A stretch of 64,000 nt of DNA. Source: Wenyingzhuangia sp. 2_MG-2023. GTDB lineage: Bacteria; Bacteroidota; Bacteroidia; Flavobacteriales; Flavobacteriaceae. Below the pieces are notes generated by a model, which saw only the letters and a program-made list of their open reading frames with translations, had not been told where the DNA came from and searched no databases. The DNA is taken from positions 777,958 to 841,957 of the forward strand of contig NZ_JAUOSB010000001.1 in the NCBI RefSeq assembly GCF_030548295.1, given 5' to 3'. Shown here in pieces: positions 25,082-33,637 of this stretch; within the stretch, counting starts at the first letter, position 1; each line of letters opens with the position of its first letter. A program made the translations under genes and the position numbers.

Positions 25082-26071
25082 ATGAAACAACTATTATCCA
25101 GATTATTTGAGCATGAAAAACTAAGTCAACAAGAGGCTAAAGAGGTTTTGATGAAGATTGCAAATGGGGATTTTAATCATTCTCAAATTGCATCTTTTGT
25201 AACCATCTTTTTGATGCGACCTATTACAGTTGCAGAATTGGCTGGTTTTAGAGAAGCGTTGTTAGAATTGGCTTTGAAAGTAAATTTGTCAGAGTTCAAT
25301 ACCATTGATTTGTGTGGAACAGGAGGAGACGGAAAAAACACATTCAACATTTCTACACTAACTTCTTTTGTGGTTGCAGGAACAGGAAATAAAGTAGCAA
25401 AGCATGGAAATTACGGTGTGTCTTCAGCATCGGGTTCGTCTAATATGTTAGAGCATTTAGGATATCAATTTACCAACGAAGAGAGTGCTTTAAAAACACA
25501 GTTAGACAAAGCAAATATTTGTTTTTTGCATGCTCCACTATTTCATCCAGCAATGGCCGCTGTAGGTCCTGTTAGAAAAGAATTAGGAGTTAAAACGTTT
25601 TTTAATATGTTAGGACCTTTGGTAAATCCTAGTATGCCACAAAATCAGTTGGTAGGTGTTTTTAATCTGCAAGTAGGTAGATTGTACAAAGAAATCTTAA
25701 GCAAAACGTCTGAGAATTTTGCGGTAGTACACGCATTGGATGGTTATGATGAAATTTCATTAACAGGTCCTTTTAAAATATACACCAAAACAGATGAGCA
25801 AATATTAAAACCAACAGATTTTGGCTTGAGACAAATCAAACAGTCCGATATTTATGGTGGAAATACAGTGCCTGAAGCAGCAACTATTTTTACTACTATT
25901 TTAGATGGAAAAGGAACAAAAGCTCAGAACAATGTAGTGTTAACGAATGCTGCTTTTGCATTAAGAACTATAGATCCTAATGTTTCTTTTAAAGAAGCTT
26001 TTCACAAAGCAAAAGATAGTTTGATGGGTGGAAAAGCCAAAGAATGTTTAAAGACATTGATTGAGCTATAA
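25082..26071 (+). CDS. trpD: Anthranilate phosphoribosyltransferase
   Basis: 329 residues. It transfers phosphoribosyl from PRPP to anthranilate. The PRPP/phosphate loop is DLCGTGGDGKNTFNIST, followed by VAKHGNYGVSSASGSSNMLE and FLHAPLFHPAM, all diagnostic. The start ATG directly follows the heptamer gap. No fusion with trpG or trpC. Confidence 0.97.
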   Translation: MKQLLSRLFEHEKLSQQEAKEVLMKIANGDFNHSQIASFVTIFLMRPITVAELAGFREALLELALKVNLSEFNTIDLCGTGGDGKNTFNISTLTSFVVAGTGNKVAKHGNYGVSSASGSSNMLEHLGYQFTNEESALKTQLDKANICFLHAPLFHPAMAAVGPVRKELGVKTFFNMLGPLVNPSMPQNQLVGVFNLQVGRLYKEILSKTSENFAVVHALDGYDEISLTGPFKIYTKTDEQILKPTDFGLRQIKQSDIYGGNTVPEAATIFTTILDGKGTKAQNNVVLTNAAFALRTIDPNVSFKEAFHKAKDSLMGGKAKECLKTLIEL

Positions 26072-26107
26072 GTGAAAAATAAGCATAACGAATGGAAATA
26101 AAGCAAA

Positions 26108-26135
26108 TTCGTAACTGAAAATTCGTAATTGAAAC
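26108..26135 (+). repeat. Heptamer/14-mer repeat before trpC
   Basis: TTCGTAACTGAAAA (26108-26121) is followed directly by TTCGTAATTGAAAC (26122-26135), two copies of a 14-bp (2 x 7) unit. The second copy ends exactly at the trpC ATG (26136), so it replaces any ribosome binding site. Confidence 0.8.
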
Positions 26136-26918
26136 ATGACAATTTTAGAAAAAATAGTAGCATATAAAAAAAAGGAAGTCGCTAAGATAAAAGCGGAAGT
26201 TCAAATTAAAAAATTGGTGGAAAGCCCTAATTTTAAAAGAACACCACTTTCTTTAAAAAAATCTTTGTTAGAAGTTGGATCGACAGGAATTATTGCAGAG
26301 TTCAAAAGACAATCTCCATCCAAAGGCATTATCAACGACAAAGCAGATATTCTAGAAGTAACAAATGGTTATTTAGATGCCAATGTTGCTGCTCAGTCTA
26401 TTTTAACGGATACTCATTTTTTTGGTGGAACCATGGTAGATTTGATGAAAGCTAGAAGTATTAATGACGTAAAACCAATTCTTAGAAAAGATTTTATTGT
26501 GGATGGTTTTCAGATTGTGGAAGCTAAAGCTATTGGTGCAGATGTTATTTTATTGATAGCGGCTTGTTTGACCAAAGAAGAATTGAAAAACTACGGTCAA
26601 TTGGCTACAGATTTAGGGATGGATGTGTTGTATGAAATTCATACCCAAGAAGAATTGGATAAGATAGATGCCAACGATAAAATTATAGGAATCAACAACA
26701 GGAATTTAAATACGTTTAAGGTAGATTTAGAACATTCAATAGAATTGTCTTCTAAGATTCCAGACAGCTGTATCAAAGTTTCGGAGAGTGGAATTAGTGA
26801 TCCTAAAATTATTATGGGATTGAAACAATACGGTTTTCAAGGGTTTTTAATTGGAGAAAATTTTATGAAGACAGCAAATCCAGGAGAGGCTTGTAAAGAG
26901 TTTATTGGACAAATGTAA
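26136..26918 (+). CDS. trpC: Indole-3-glycerol-phosphate synthase
   Basis: 260 residues. It closes carboxyphenylaminodeoxyribulose phosphate to indole-3-glycerol phosphate. The beta/alpha barrel has GIIAEFKRQSPSKG (catalytic Lys after Glu), LRKDFIVDGFQI, GINNRNL and ISESGI-like KVSESGISD. Monofunctional, separate from trpF, as usual in Bacteroidota. Confidence 0.97.
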   Translation: MTILEKIVAYKKKEVAKIKAEVQIKKLVESPNFKRTPLSLKKSLLEVGSTGIIAEFKRQSPSKGIINDKADILEVTNGYLDANVAAQSILTDTHFFGGTMVDLMKARSINDVKPILRKDFIVDGFQIVEAKAIGADVILLIAACLTKEELKNYGQLATDLGMDVLYEIHTQEELDKIDANDKIIGINNRNLNTFKVDLEHSIELSSKIPDSCIKVSESGISDPKIIMGLKQYGFQGFLIGENFMKTANPGEACKEFIGQM

Positions 26919-26920
26919 CA

Positions 26921-26983
26921 TAGTATCAACTAGCTAGTACTTAGTATCAAGAATTATTTAGATACCAGAAACCAGATACCGAA
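26921..26983 (+). repeat. Heptamer repeat array between trpC and trpF
   Basis: Nine consecutive 7-bp steps in one register from 26921. The first block centres on TAGTATC and TAGTACT (26921-27, 26935-41, 26942-48). The last block is TACCAGA, AACCAGA, TACCGAA (26963-26983), just before the trpF ATG at 26988. Confidence 0.8.
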
Positions 26984-26987
26984 AAAT

Positions 26988-27617
26988 ATGAAAATCAAAG
27001 TTTGTGGAATGAGGGATGCAGAGAATATCAAAGCAGTAGCAGCTTTGCAGCCAGATTATATGGGTTTTATATTCTATCCAAAATCACCACGTAATTTTGA
27101 AGGTGAGATTCCTGAGATTGACGAAAAGATCAAGAAAACGGGAGTATTCGTCAATGCATCCATAGATTTTATTATAGAAAAGGTAAATAAGTACGCTTTC
27201 AAAGCAGTGCAACTTCACGGAACTGAGTCGGTGGCTTTTTGTCAGGAATTGAATAGTTACGATTTGAATATTGAGTTATTTAAAGTCTTTTCAATTAAGG
27301 ATGAGTTTGATTTTTCTGTATTAGAAAACTACGAACCCTTTGTAGATTGCTTTCTTTTTGATACCAAAGGAAAAGATAAAGGAGGGAATGGTTATACGTT
27401 TGATTGGTCGGTGTTAAAAAACTATTCATCCAAAAAACCTTTTATTTTAAGTGGCGGAATTGGAGTAGATGAGGTTGAAAAAGTGAAAGAAATTTTACAG
27501 ACGGATTTGCCAATCTATGCGTTGGATATCAATAGTAAGTTTGAAACAGAACCCGCTGTGAAAGATATCGCTTTGTTGCAGCAATTTTTTAAAGAAATTA
27601 AAGGTATTCGAGCGTAG
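26988..27617 (+). CDS. trpF: Phosphoribosylanthranilate isomerase
   Basis: 209 residues. Motifs: KVCGMRDAENIKAV with the catalytic Cys, DYMGFIFYPKSPR, AVQLHG, FDTKGKDKGGNG with the catalytic Asp, and LSGGIGVDEVEKV. It performs the Amadori rearrangement before TrpC. The last four codons (GIRA and stop) lie inside an inverted repeat (27604-27627), so this repeat has set the protein's C-terminus. Confidence 0.96.
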   Translation: MKIKVCGMRDAENIKAVAALQPDYMGFIFYPKSPRNFEGEIPEIDEKIKKTGVFVNASIDFIIEKVNKYAFKAVQLHGTESVAFCQELNSYDLNIELFKVFSIKDEFDFSVLENYEPFVDCFLFDTKGKDKGGNGYTFDWSVLKNYSSKKPFILSGGIGVDEVEKVKEILQTDLPIYALDINSKFETEPAVKDIALLQQFFKEIKGIRA

Positions 27618-27627
27618 TCGAGAATAC
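27604..27627. repeat. REP-like inverted repeat across the trpF stop codon
   Basis: GTATTC (27604-27609) and GAATAC (27622-27627) flank a core TCGAGCGTAGTCGA. The core TCGA...TCGA with loop GCGTAG can fold as a small hairpin. The stop TAG of trpF is inside the loop. Elements with a CGAGCG-AGTCGAG core are common short palindromic repeats in bacteroidetes genomes, from my general memory. Confidence 0.6.
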
Positions 27628-27647
27628 TGATAAATAATCAAATAAAT

Positions 27648-28841
27648 ATGTCAAAATTTCAAGTAGATGAAAATGGATATTATGGGCAATTTGGAGGAGC
27701 ATATATTCCTGAATTGTTGTATCCAAACGTTAAGGAATTAGAAGATAATTATTTAAAAATTATTGAATCTGATGCGTTTCAAAAAGAGTATTTGTATTTG
27801 TTAAAACAATATGTGGGTAGGCCAACTCCTTTGTATTTAGCTCCTAATTTGTCTGAAAAATATGGAGCTCATATTTATCTAAAAAGGGAAGACCTAAATC
27901 ATACAGGAGCTCATAAAGTTAACAACACCATTGGTCAAATTTTAATAGCTAAAAAGCTAGGTAAAAAGAGAATTATAGCAGAGACAGGTGCTGGTCAACA
28001 CGGTGTGGCAACAGCTACTGTTTGTGCCTTGATGAACTTGGAATGTATTGTGTTTATGGGAGAGGTAGACATCAAACGTCAATCTCCAAACGTGGCACGT
28101 ATGAAAATGTTAGGAGCAACAGTGGTAGCTGCAACTAGCGGTAGTAAGACATTAAAAGATGCAACCAATGAAGCTATTCGTGATTGGATTCAGCATCCAG
28201 AAGAAACGTATTATTTGATAGGTTCTGTAGTGGGGCCGCATCCTTATCCAGATATGGTAGCACGTTTACAAGCTATTATTTCTGAAGAAATCAAATGGCA
28301 ATTAAAAGAACAAACAGGAAAAGAAAATCCAGATGCTATTATTGCATGTGTAGGTGGAGGTTCTAATGCAGCAGGAGCATTTTATCATTATTTAGATGAT
28401 GAAGAGGTGAAATTAATTGCGGTAGAGGCAGCAGGTTTGGGAGTAGATACAGGAGAAAGTGCTGCAACTTCTCAGTTAGGACAAGTAGGGGTAATTCATG
28501 GTTCTAAAACCATTTTAATGCAAGATGAATATGGACAAATAACAGAGCCTTATTCCATTTCTGCAGGATTGGATTATCCTGGAGTAGGACCAATTCATGC
28601 CAATTTGTTTGAAAGTGGGAGAGGAACTTTTTTAAATGCAACAGATGACGAAGCTTTGCAGGCTGCTTTTGAATTGACAGAATTGGAAGGAATTATTCCT
28701 GCCTTAGAAAGTTCTCATGCTTTGGCCATTTTAGGTAAGTTGGACTTGAAAAAAGACGACGTGATTGTGGTGAATTTATCAGGAAGAGGAGATAAGGATA
28801 TGGAAACGTATATCAACTATTTAGAAGCTAGAAATAAATAA
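27648..28841 (+). CDS. trpB: Tryptophan synthase beta chain
   Basis: 397 residues. PLP enzyme joining indole and serine. The PLP Lys is Lys90 in [13 protein letters not shown], the phosphate loop is [10 protein letters not shown], and [10 protein letters not shown] and [10 protein letters not shown] are typical of TrpB1. It lies 2 bp before trpA, so the subunits are coupled. Indole is channelled from TrpA. Confidence 0.98.
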   Translation: MSKFQVDENGYYGQFGGAYIPELLYPNVKELEDNYLKIIESDAFQKEYLYLLKQYVGRPTPLYLAPNLSEKYGAHIYLKREDLNHTGAHKVNNTIGQILIAKKLGKKRIIAETGAGQHGVATATVCALMNLECIVFMGEVDIKRQSPNVARMKMLGATVVAATSGSKTLKDATNEAIRDWIQHPEETYYLIGSVVGPHPYPDMVARLQAIISEEIKWQLKEQTGKENPDAIIACVGGGSNAAGAFYHYLDDEEVKLIAVEAAGLGVDTGESAATSQLGQVGVIHGSKTILMQDEYGQITEPYSISAGLDYPGVGPIHANLFESGRGTFLNATDDEALQAAFELTELEGIIPALESSHALAILGKLDLKKDDVIVVNLSGRGDKDMETYINYLEARNK

Positions 28842-28843
28842 TT

Positions 28844-29611
28844 ATGAGTAAATTAAATACATTATTTCAAGAAAAAACAAACAGATTGTGTTCTGTGTAT
28901 TTTACATCGGGGTATCCAGAGTTAAATGACACGGCTACGATTGTGAAAAGTTTAGAAAAAGCAGGAGTTGATTTTTTAGAAGTTGGTTTTCCTTATTCAG
29001 ATCCTATGGCTGATGGGCCTACGATTCAAGAAAGTAGTGCGGTAGCGCTAAAAAATGGAATCAATTTAGATTTAATTTTTAATCAATTAGAATCTATAAA
29101 AGAGGAGGTGAATATTCCGTTGGTGGGAATGGGGTATTTGAATCAAATGTTGAGGTATGGTGATGAGAAATTCTGCCAAAAATGTCAGTCTGTAGGAATA
29201 GAAACGTTGATTTTACCAGACATGCCAATGATTGAATATAAAACAATATACAAGGATATGTTTGCCAAATATGGATTGACAAATGTGTTTTTAATCACTC
29301 CACAAACCACAGAAGAGCGCATTCTTAAAATAGATGAAATGACAAATGCGTTTATTTATGTAGTTGCCTCTTCTTCTATTACAGGAGCAAAAGGAACGAT
29401 ATCTGAAGAGCAAATTGCTTATTTTGATAGAATAAAATCTTACAAGCTAAAAAGCACACTAATTGCAGGATTTGGTATTTCTAGCAAAGATACTTTTGAT
29501 ACGGTTTGTGAACACGTAAATGGAGCTATTATTGGATCTGCATTTGTGAAATATGTTGGCGAAAATGGAGTTGCTAATATTGAAAAATTTGTGAAAGATA
29601 TTATTGACTAA
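28844..29611 (+). CDS. trpA: Tryptophan synthase alpha chain
   Basis: 255 residues. It cleaves indole-3-glycerol phosphate to indole. The catalytic Glu is in FLEVGFPYSDPMADGPTIQ and the catalytic Asp in TLILPDMPMIE. The phosphate-binding region is VVASSSITGAKG and GFGISS. Last gene of the operon, followed by a strong terminator. Confidence 0.97.
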   Translation: MSKLNTLFQEKTNRLCSVYFTSGYPELNDTATIVKSLEKAGVDFLEVGFPYSDPMADGPTIQESSAVALKNGINLDLIFNQLESIKEEVNIPLVGMGYLNQMLRYGDEKFCQKCQSVGIETLILPDMPMIEYKTIYKDMFAKYGLTNVFLITPQTTEERILKIDEMTNAFIYVVASSSITGAKGTISEEQIAYFDRIKSYKLKSTLIAGFGISSKDTFDTVCEHVNGAIIGSAFVKYVGENGVANIEKFVKDIID

Positions 29612-29631
29612 ATCTCAGTAGTCACAATAAT

Positions 29632-29662
29632 AAAAAGAGGCTGATTTAATCAGCCTCTTTTT
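29632..29662. terminator. Terminator of the trp operon, convergent
   Basis: AAAAAGAGGCTGAT (from 29632) pairs with ATCAGCCTCTTTTT (to 29662) around a tiny loop. T runs lie on both strands, so it can also end the minus-strand carbonic anhydrase gene (stop 29666). Confidence 0.88.
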
Positions 29663-29665
29663 GTT

Positions 29666-30292
29666 TTATGAAATTCTGTAAATTTCTTGAATGTCTTTTA
29701 ATTTGTCTTCGAAATCAATTTTTAAGTCAATTAATTTTCCAGAATGGATGTCAAAAACCCATCCATGTACAACAACCTGTCTGTCTGCAAATGCTTTTTG
29801 ATATTGTGAAGTTTTAATCACATTAACACATTGTTCTTGAACATTTAATTCAACCAATCTGTTGTATCTTTCATCTTCATTCTCTATTGCGTTTAGCTCA
29901 TCTCTATGGATTCTATAAACATCTCTAATGTTACGTAACCATGGATTAAGAATTCCTAGATCTGCAGATTGCATAGCTGCTTTTACACCTCCACAGTAAT
30001 AGTGACCACAAACAACTACGTGTTTCACTTTTAAATGTGTTAAAGCATAATCTATTACAGACATAGCACTTAAATCTGTATTAGGAACCATGTTGGCAAT
30101 GTTTCTGTGTACAAAAGCATCTCCTGGAGATACTCCCATTAATTCTTCAGCAGTAACACGGCTGTCTGAACATCCAATATATAAGATTTCAGGACTTTGA
30201 CCTTTGGATAAGTTTTTAAAGTAATCTTCGTCAATGTCTAATTTACTCTGTACCCATTCTTTGTTTTTATCGAATATATTCTGAAGTTTCAT
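29666..30292 (-). CDS. Beta-class carbonic anhydrase
   Basis: 208 residues. Zinc ligands Cys41 (YIGCSDSRV, with Asp43 and Arg45), His97 and Cys100 (VVCGHYYCGG), plus HRNIANMV. It interconverts CO2 and bicarbonate. It lies 66 bp downstream of a SulP permease on the same strand, a pairing that suggests bicarbonate or inorganic carbon handling. Confidence 0.95.
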   Translation of the reverse strand: MKLQNIFDKNKEWVQSKLDIDEDYFKNLSKGQSPEILYIGCSDSRVTAEELMGVSPGDAFVHRNIANMVPNTDLSAMSVIDYALTHLKVKHVVVCGHYYCGGVKAAMQSADLGILNPWLRNIRDVYRIHRDELNAIENEDERYNRLVELNVQEQCVNVIKTSQYQKAFADRQVVVHGWVFDIHSGKLIDLKIDFEDKLKDIQEIYRIS

Positions 30293-30358
30293 ATATGTAT
30301 GTTTTAAAAAATAAAATTATTAAATATGTTTTAAAAATAAATGGTTATTTTATTTAAG

Positions 30359-31876
30359 TTATGATTTTACAACATTAATATGTGGTAAAGGTTTGTCATG
30401 TTTATGCAATTTTAAATCCAAGTCTATCAAAGTTAATTTGATTTCTTTGTTTTCTGCTTTGATGGCAAAATCTTGAATAATTTCAATAATGTCTAAGTGT
30501 ATAAACTGTGTTTTGCTTGCGTTGATGGTTACTTGACTTTTTTCTGGAATTTTATCCAAGACTTTTAAAACAGAAGCCTTGTTTAAGAAGGTAACATCTT
30601 CAGACAGCTCAATAAAATAAGAAGCAACCTCTCCCTTGTTTGTTTTTTCTAAGAAATAAGGAACTTTGTAGTTGTTTCTTAGAATGATAAAGATTGCAAC
30701 AGCAATTCCTAAACCAATCCCCATTAATAAATCGGTAGCAACAATACCTACAATAGTAATCACAAAAGGAATAAATTGATCTAAACCTTCTTGATACATT
30801 TTTTTAAAAGTTGATGGATTGGCTAATTTGTAACCTACAATCAACAAGATAGCAGCTAAAGTGGCTAGGGGAATTTTGTTTAACAATGTTGGAATTAACA
30901 AAATACTGATGAACAACAATATACCGTGAAGAATAGTAGACAACTTGGATTGACCACCTGCTTGTTGGTTGGCAGAACTACGCACAATAACTTGTGTTAC
31001 CGGCAAACCACCAATAAAACCAGCACACATGTTTCCAACCCCTTGTGCAATCAATTCTTTGTTGGTAGAAGTTGTCCTTTTTAAAGGATCTTGTTTGTCA
31101 GAAGCCTCTACACACAGCAAAGTTTCTAAACTGGCTACTACAGCAATTACAATAGCTGTGGTGTATACATCTGGATTTGACAGTCCTTGAGAAAAATTGG
31201 GAAAGGTAAAATTGTTGAAAAACTCTGCTGGAGATGTTGCAACCGGAATCTTAACCAAAAAATCAGTATTTATAGGCAATGCAAAAAGTTGCAATAAAAT
31301 ACCTACGGCAACAGCGAGTAAAGCACCAGGAATCATAGCTAAAAAGCCAATTTTCTGAATAAATTTAGTTTGCCAAAAGAGTAAAATTCCTAAAGAAATT
31401 GTCGTAATAATAGCAACGTTTATTGTGATTCCAGATTTAATAGCTTCAAAATTTATTGCACCTAAAGCATTGGGTATTTGTTTGTAGAAAATTAAAACCC
31501 CAATACCAGCTAACATTCCTTTAATTACTGAAGAGGGAAAATAATAGGCAATAATTCCTGCTTTTAGAATTCCCATAACAAGTTGAATCAATCCAGCAAG
31601 AATAACGCTCACCAAAAATATTTCAAAGCCTCCCAAATCTGTAATAGCATTTAAAACAATAACAGCCAATCCGGCTGCGGGTCCACTAACACCTAGAGCA
31701 GAATTACTCAATGTTCCTACAACAACACCTCCAATAATTCCACTAATAATTCCTGAATATAAAGGAGCTCCAGATGCTAGAGCAATTCCTAAACACAAAG
31801 GAAGTGCAACTAAAAAAACTACAATACTTGCAGGAAAATCTTTTTTAAAACTTTTTTTGAATTTGGTATCCATCAT
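30359..31876 (-). CDS. SulP-family anion permease
   Basis: 505 residues: about 11 membrane segments (PASIVVFLVALPLCLGIALA, VSGPAAGLAVIVLN) and a C-terminal STAS-like region (residues from about 420, with VTINASKTQFIHLD). SulP transporters carry sulfate, bicarbonate or other anions. The neighbouring carbonic anhydrase makes bicarbonate the most likely substrate, an inference. The start may be the second Met at 31873. Confidence 0.9.
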   Translation of the reverse strand: MMDTKFKKSFKKDFPASIVVFLVALPLCLGIALASGAPLYSGIISGIIGGVVVGTLSNSALGVSGPAAGLAVIVLNAITDLGGFEIFLVSVILAGLIQLVMGILKAGIIAYYFPSSVIKGMLAGIGVLIFYKQIPNALGAINFEAIKSGITINVAIITTISLGILLFWQTKFIQKIGFLAMIPGALLAVAVGILLQLFALPINTDFLVKIPVATSPAEFFNNFTFPNFSQGLSNPDVYTTAIVIAVVASLETLLCVEASDKQDPLKRTTSTNKELIAQGVGNMCAGFIGGLPVTQVIVRSSANQQAGGQSKLSTILHGILLFISILLIPTLLNKIPLATLAAILLIVGYKLANPSTFKKMYQEGLDQFIPFVITIVGIVATDLLMGIGLGIAVAIFIILRNNYKVPYFLEKTNKGEVASYFIELSEDVTFLNKASVLKVLDKIPEKSQVTINASKTQFIHLDIIEIIQDFAIKAENKEIKLTLIDLDLKLHKHDKPLPHINVVKS

Positions 31877-31904
31877 TTTTATTTTTTTAACACGATAAAA
31901 AATG

Positions 31905-31928
31905 CACCTTGATTCTTAGAATCAGGTG
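31905..31928 (-). terminator. Terminator after the serS operon
   Basis: Arms 31905-31915 and 31919-31928 form about a 10-bp stem with one bulge. On the minus strand it is followed by CATTTTTTA. It lies 24 bp after the stop of the small gene at 31952 and before the SulP start. Confidence 0.65.
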
Positions 31929-31951
31929 TTGTTGTATTGATAGCTATTTGA

Positions 31952-32281
31952 TTAGCAAAAAATAGAATAGTCGGGCGGAGGAGTGTGGATTTTAAAATAA
32001 GGTCTCACAGCACTAAGTCTACATTTATGTAGTGTGTTTTTGTTAAACTTAAAAAGTTTTTTAAGTGGTTTGATTTGTTTTACTGTAGAAAAAGAAAAGA
32101 AGTCTTTGTCTTTTTGAGTGTCTTCTTTTACATGGTTTTCCTCTTCACCTAAAACTTGTGAAGTTTTTTCATCATCGTTCACAGAGTCTACAAAATTTTT
32201 AATATTTGTTGAAAATACTACACAAAAAACCATCATATAAAGACATATGATGGTTGCTATTTTTGTGTGTTGTTTTTTCAT
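31952..32281 (-). CDS. Small hypothetical protein downstream of serS
   Basis: 109 residues with an N-terminal hydrophobic segment (8-25, IATIICLYMMVFCVVFSTN), an acidic Glu/Asp/Lys-rich middle and a basic, Pro-rich tail ending PPPDYSIFC. No family recognised. It starts 7 bp after the serS stop and is followed by a terminator, so it is co-transcribed with serS. A real gene is likely because of this tight linkage; its function is unknown. Confidence 0.65.
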   Translation of the reverse strand: MKKQHTKIATIICLYMMVFCVVFSTNIKNFVDSVNDDEKTSQVLGEEENHVKEDTQKDKDFFSFSTVKQIKPLKKLFKFNKNTLHKCRLSAVRPYFKIHTPPPDYSIFC

Positions 32282-32288
32282 TTGTTAT

Positions 32289-33563
32289 TTAGTCGATGAT
32301 ATCAAACCCTACGTAAGGTACTAAAACTTCTGGAATTTTTATGCCTTCAGGTGTTTGATAGTTTTCTAAAATGGCAGCCAAGACTCTAGGCAAGGCTAAT
32401 GAACTACCATTTAAAGTGTGTACCAAAGTACTTTTTCCATCGGTGTTCTTATATCTTAATTTTAATCTGTTTGCTTGAAAAGTTTCAAAATTAGATACAG
32501 AACTAATTTCTAACCATCGGTCTTGTCCCGTAGAAAAAACCTCAAAGTCGTACGTTAATGTTGAGGTAAAACCTAAATCTCCTCCGCATAAATTTAAGAT
32601 ACGATAAGGTAATTTTAATTCTCTCAAAATTCCTTGAACATGTTCTACCATTTCTTTTAGCGCATCTGCAGATTTTTCTGGATGTTCTATTCTTACAATT
32701 TCTACTTTGTCAAACTGATGCAATCTGTTCAAACCACGAACGTGTGCTCCGTAAGAACCCGCTTCACGTCTAAAACAAGGAGTGTAACCTGTTAAACAGA
32801 TAGGAAAATCGCTTTCTTTTAACAAATCTCCTCTATAAATGTTAGTAATTGGCACTTCTGCGGTTGGAATCAAATACAAACCATCTTCTGTTACATGGTA
32901 CATTTGTCCTTCTTTATCTGGCAATTGACCTGTTCCCATTCCTGAAGCTTCGTTTACCAAATGAGGAACTTGTGTTTCTTCGTATCCAGCTGCCGTGTTT
33001 TTATCTAGAAAATAATTGATCAAAGCACGTTGTAGTCTTGCTCCTTTTCCACGATAGACAGGAAAACCAGCACCGGCTATTTTATTTCCCAATTCAAAAT
33101 CAATCAAATTGTATTTTTTTGCCAATTCCCAGTGTGGCAAAGCATCTGCGTGTAGCGTAGGAATCTCTCCTTCTTCAAGAATAGTTTCGTTGTCTTCTTC
33201 AGAAGAACCGGCAGGGACTATTTTGTTAGGTATGTTTGGAATTGCGTATAATAGATTCAACAAGTTTTTTTCAGCTTCGTTAAATTCATCTTGCAATGTT
33301 TTTGAAACTGTTTTTAATTGTCCAGATTTTTCTTTTAACAAGTTTGCTTTTTGAGTTTCTCCAGATTTAAAAAGCAACCCTATTTCTTTATTCAAAGTAT
33401 TAGACTCTGCTAAAATGGAATCTAGTTTTACTTGTGTGTTCCTTTTCAATTCATCAATAGCAATTACTTCATCAATGATGGCTGCTGCATTTTTAAAGTT
33501 ACGTTTGGCCAAACCAGCCAATACTTGTTCTTTATTTTCTCTAATAAAAGGGACTTGTAACAT
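32289..33563 (-). CDS. serS: Seryl-tRNA synthetase
   Basis: 424 residues. An N-terminal coiled-coil arm (about 30-110) precedes the class II catalytic core: motif 2 PCFRREAGSYGAHVRGLNRLH, and motif 3 LNGSSLALPRVLAAILE. TAEVPITN is typical of the serine site. It charges tRNA-Ser. It has its own candidate promoter and is followed by a small hypothetical gene in the same unit. Confidence 0.98.
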   Translation of the reverse strand: MLQVPFIRENKEQVLAGLAKRNFKNAAAIIDEVIAIDELKRNTQVKLDSILAESNTLNKEIGLLFKSGETQKANLLKEKSGQLKTVSKTLQDEFNEAEKNLLNLLYAIPNIPNKIVPAGSSEEDNETILEEGEIPTLHADALPHWELAKKYNLIDFELGNKIAGAGFPVYRGKGARLQRALINYFLDKNTAAGYEETQVPHLVNEASGMGTGQLPDKEGQMYHVTEDGLYLIPTAEVPITNIYRGDLLKESDFPICLTGYTPCFRREAGSYGAHVRGLNRLHQFDKVEIVRIEHPEKSADALKEMVEHVQGILRELKLPYRILNLCGGDLGFTSTLTYDFEVFSTGQDRWLEISSVSNFETFQANRLKLRYKNTDGKSTLVHTLNGSSLALPRVLAAILENYQTPEGIKIPEVLVPYVGFDIID

Positions 33564-33581
33564 ATCTAATTATATTTGGAA

Positions 33582-33589
33582 CAAATATA
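33582..33589 (-). promoter_or_regulatory. Candidate -7 element for serS
   Basis: Reads TATATTTG on the minus strand (TAnnTTTG). Predicted start near 33578, about 15 bases before the serS ATG. It lies 49 bp inside the gap from ribF. No clear -33 element. Confidence 0.45.
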
Positions 33590-33637
33590 AACTTTCCATT
33601 GAAACCTAGAAATAATCTAAGCGGTAAGATATTTTAT

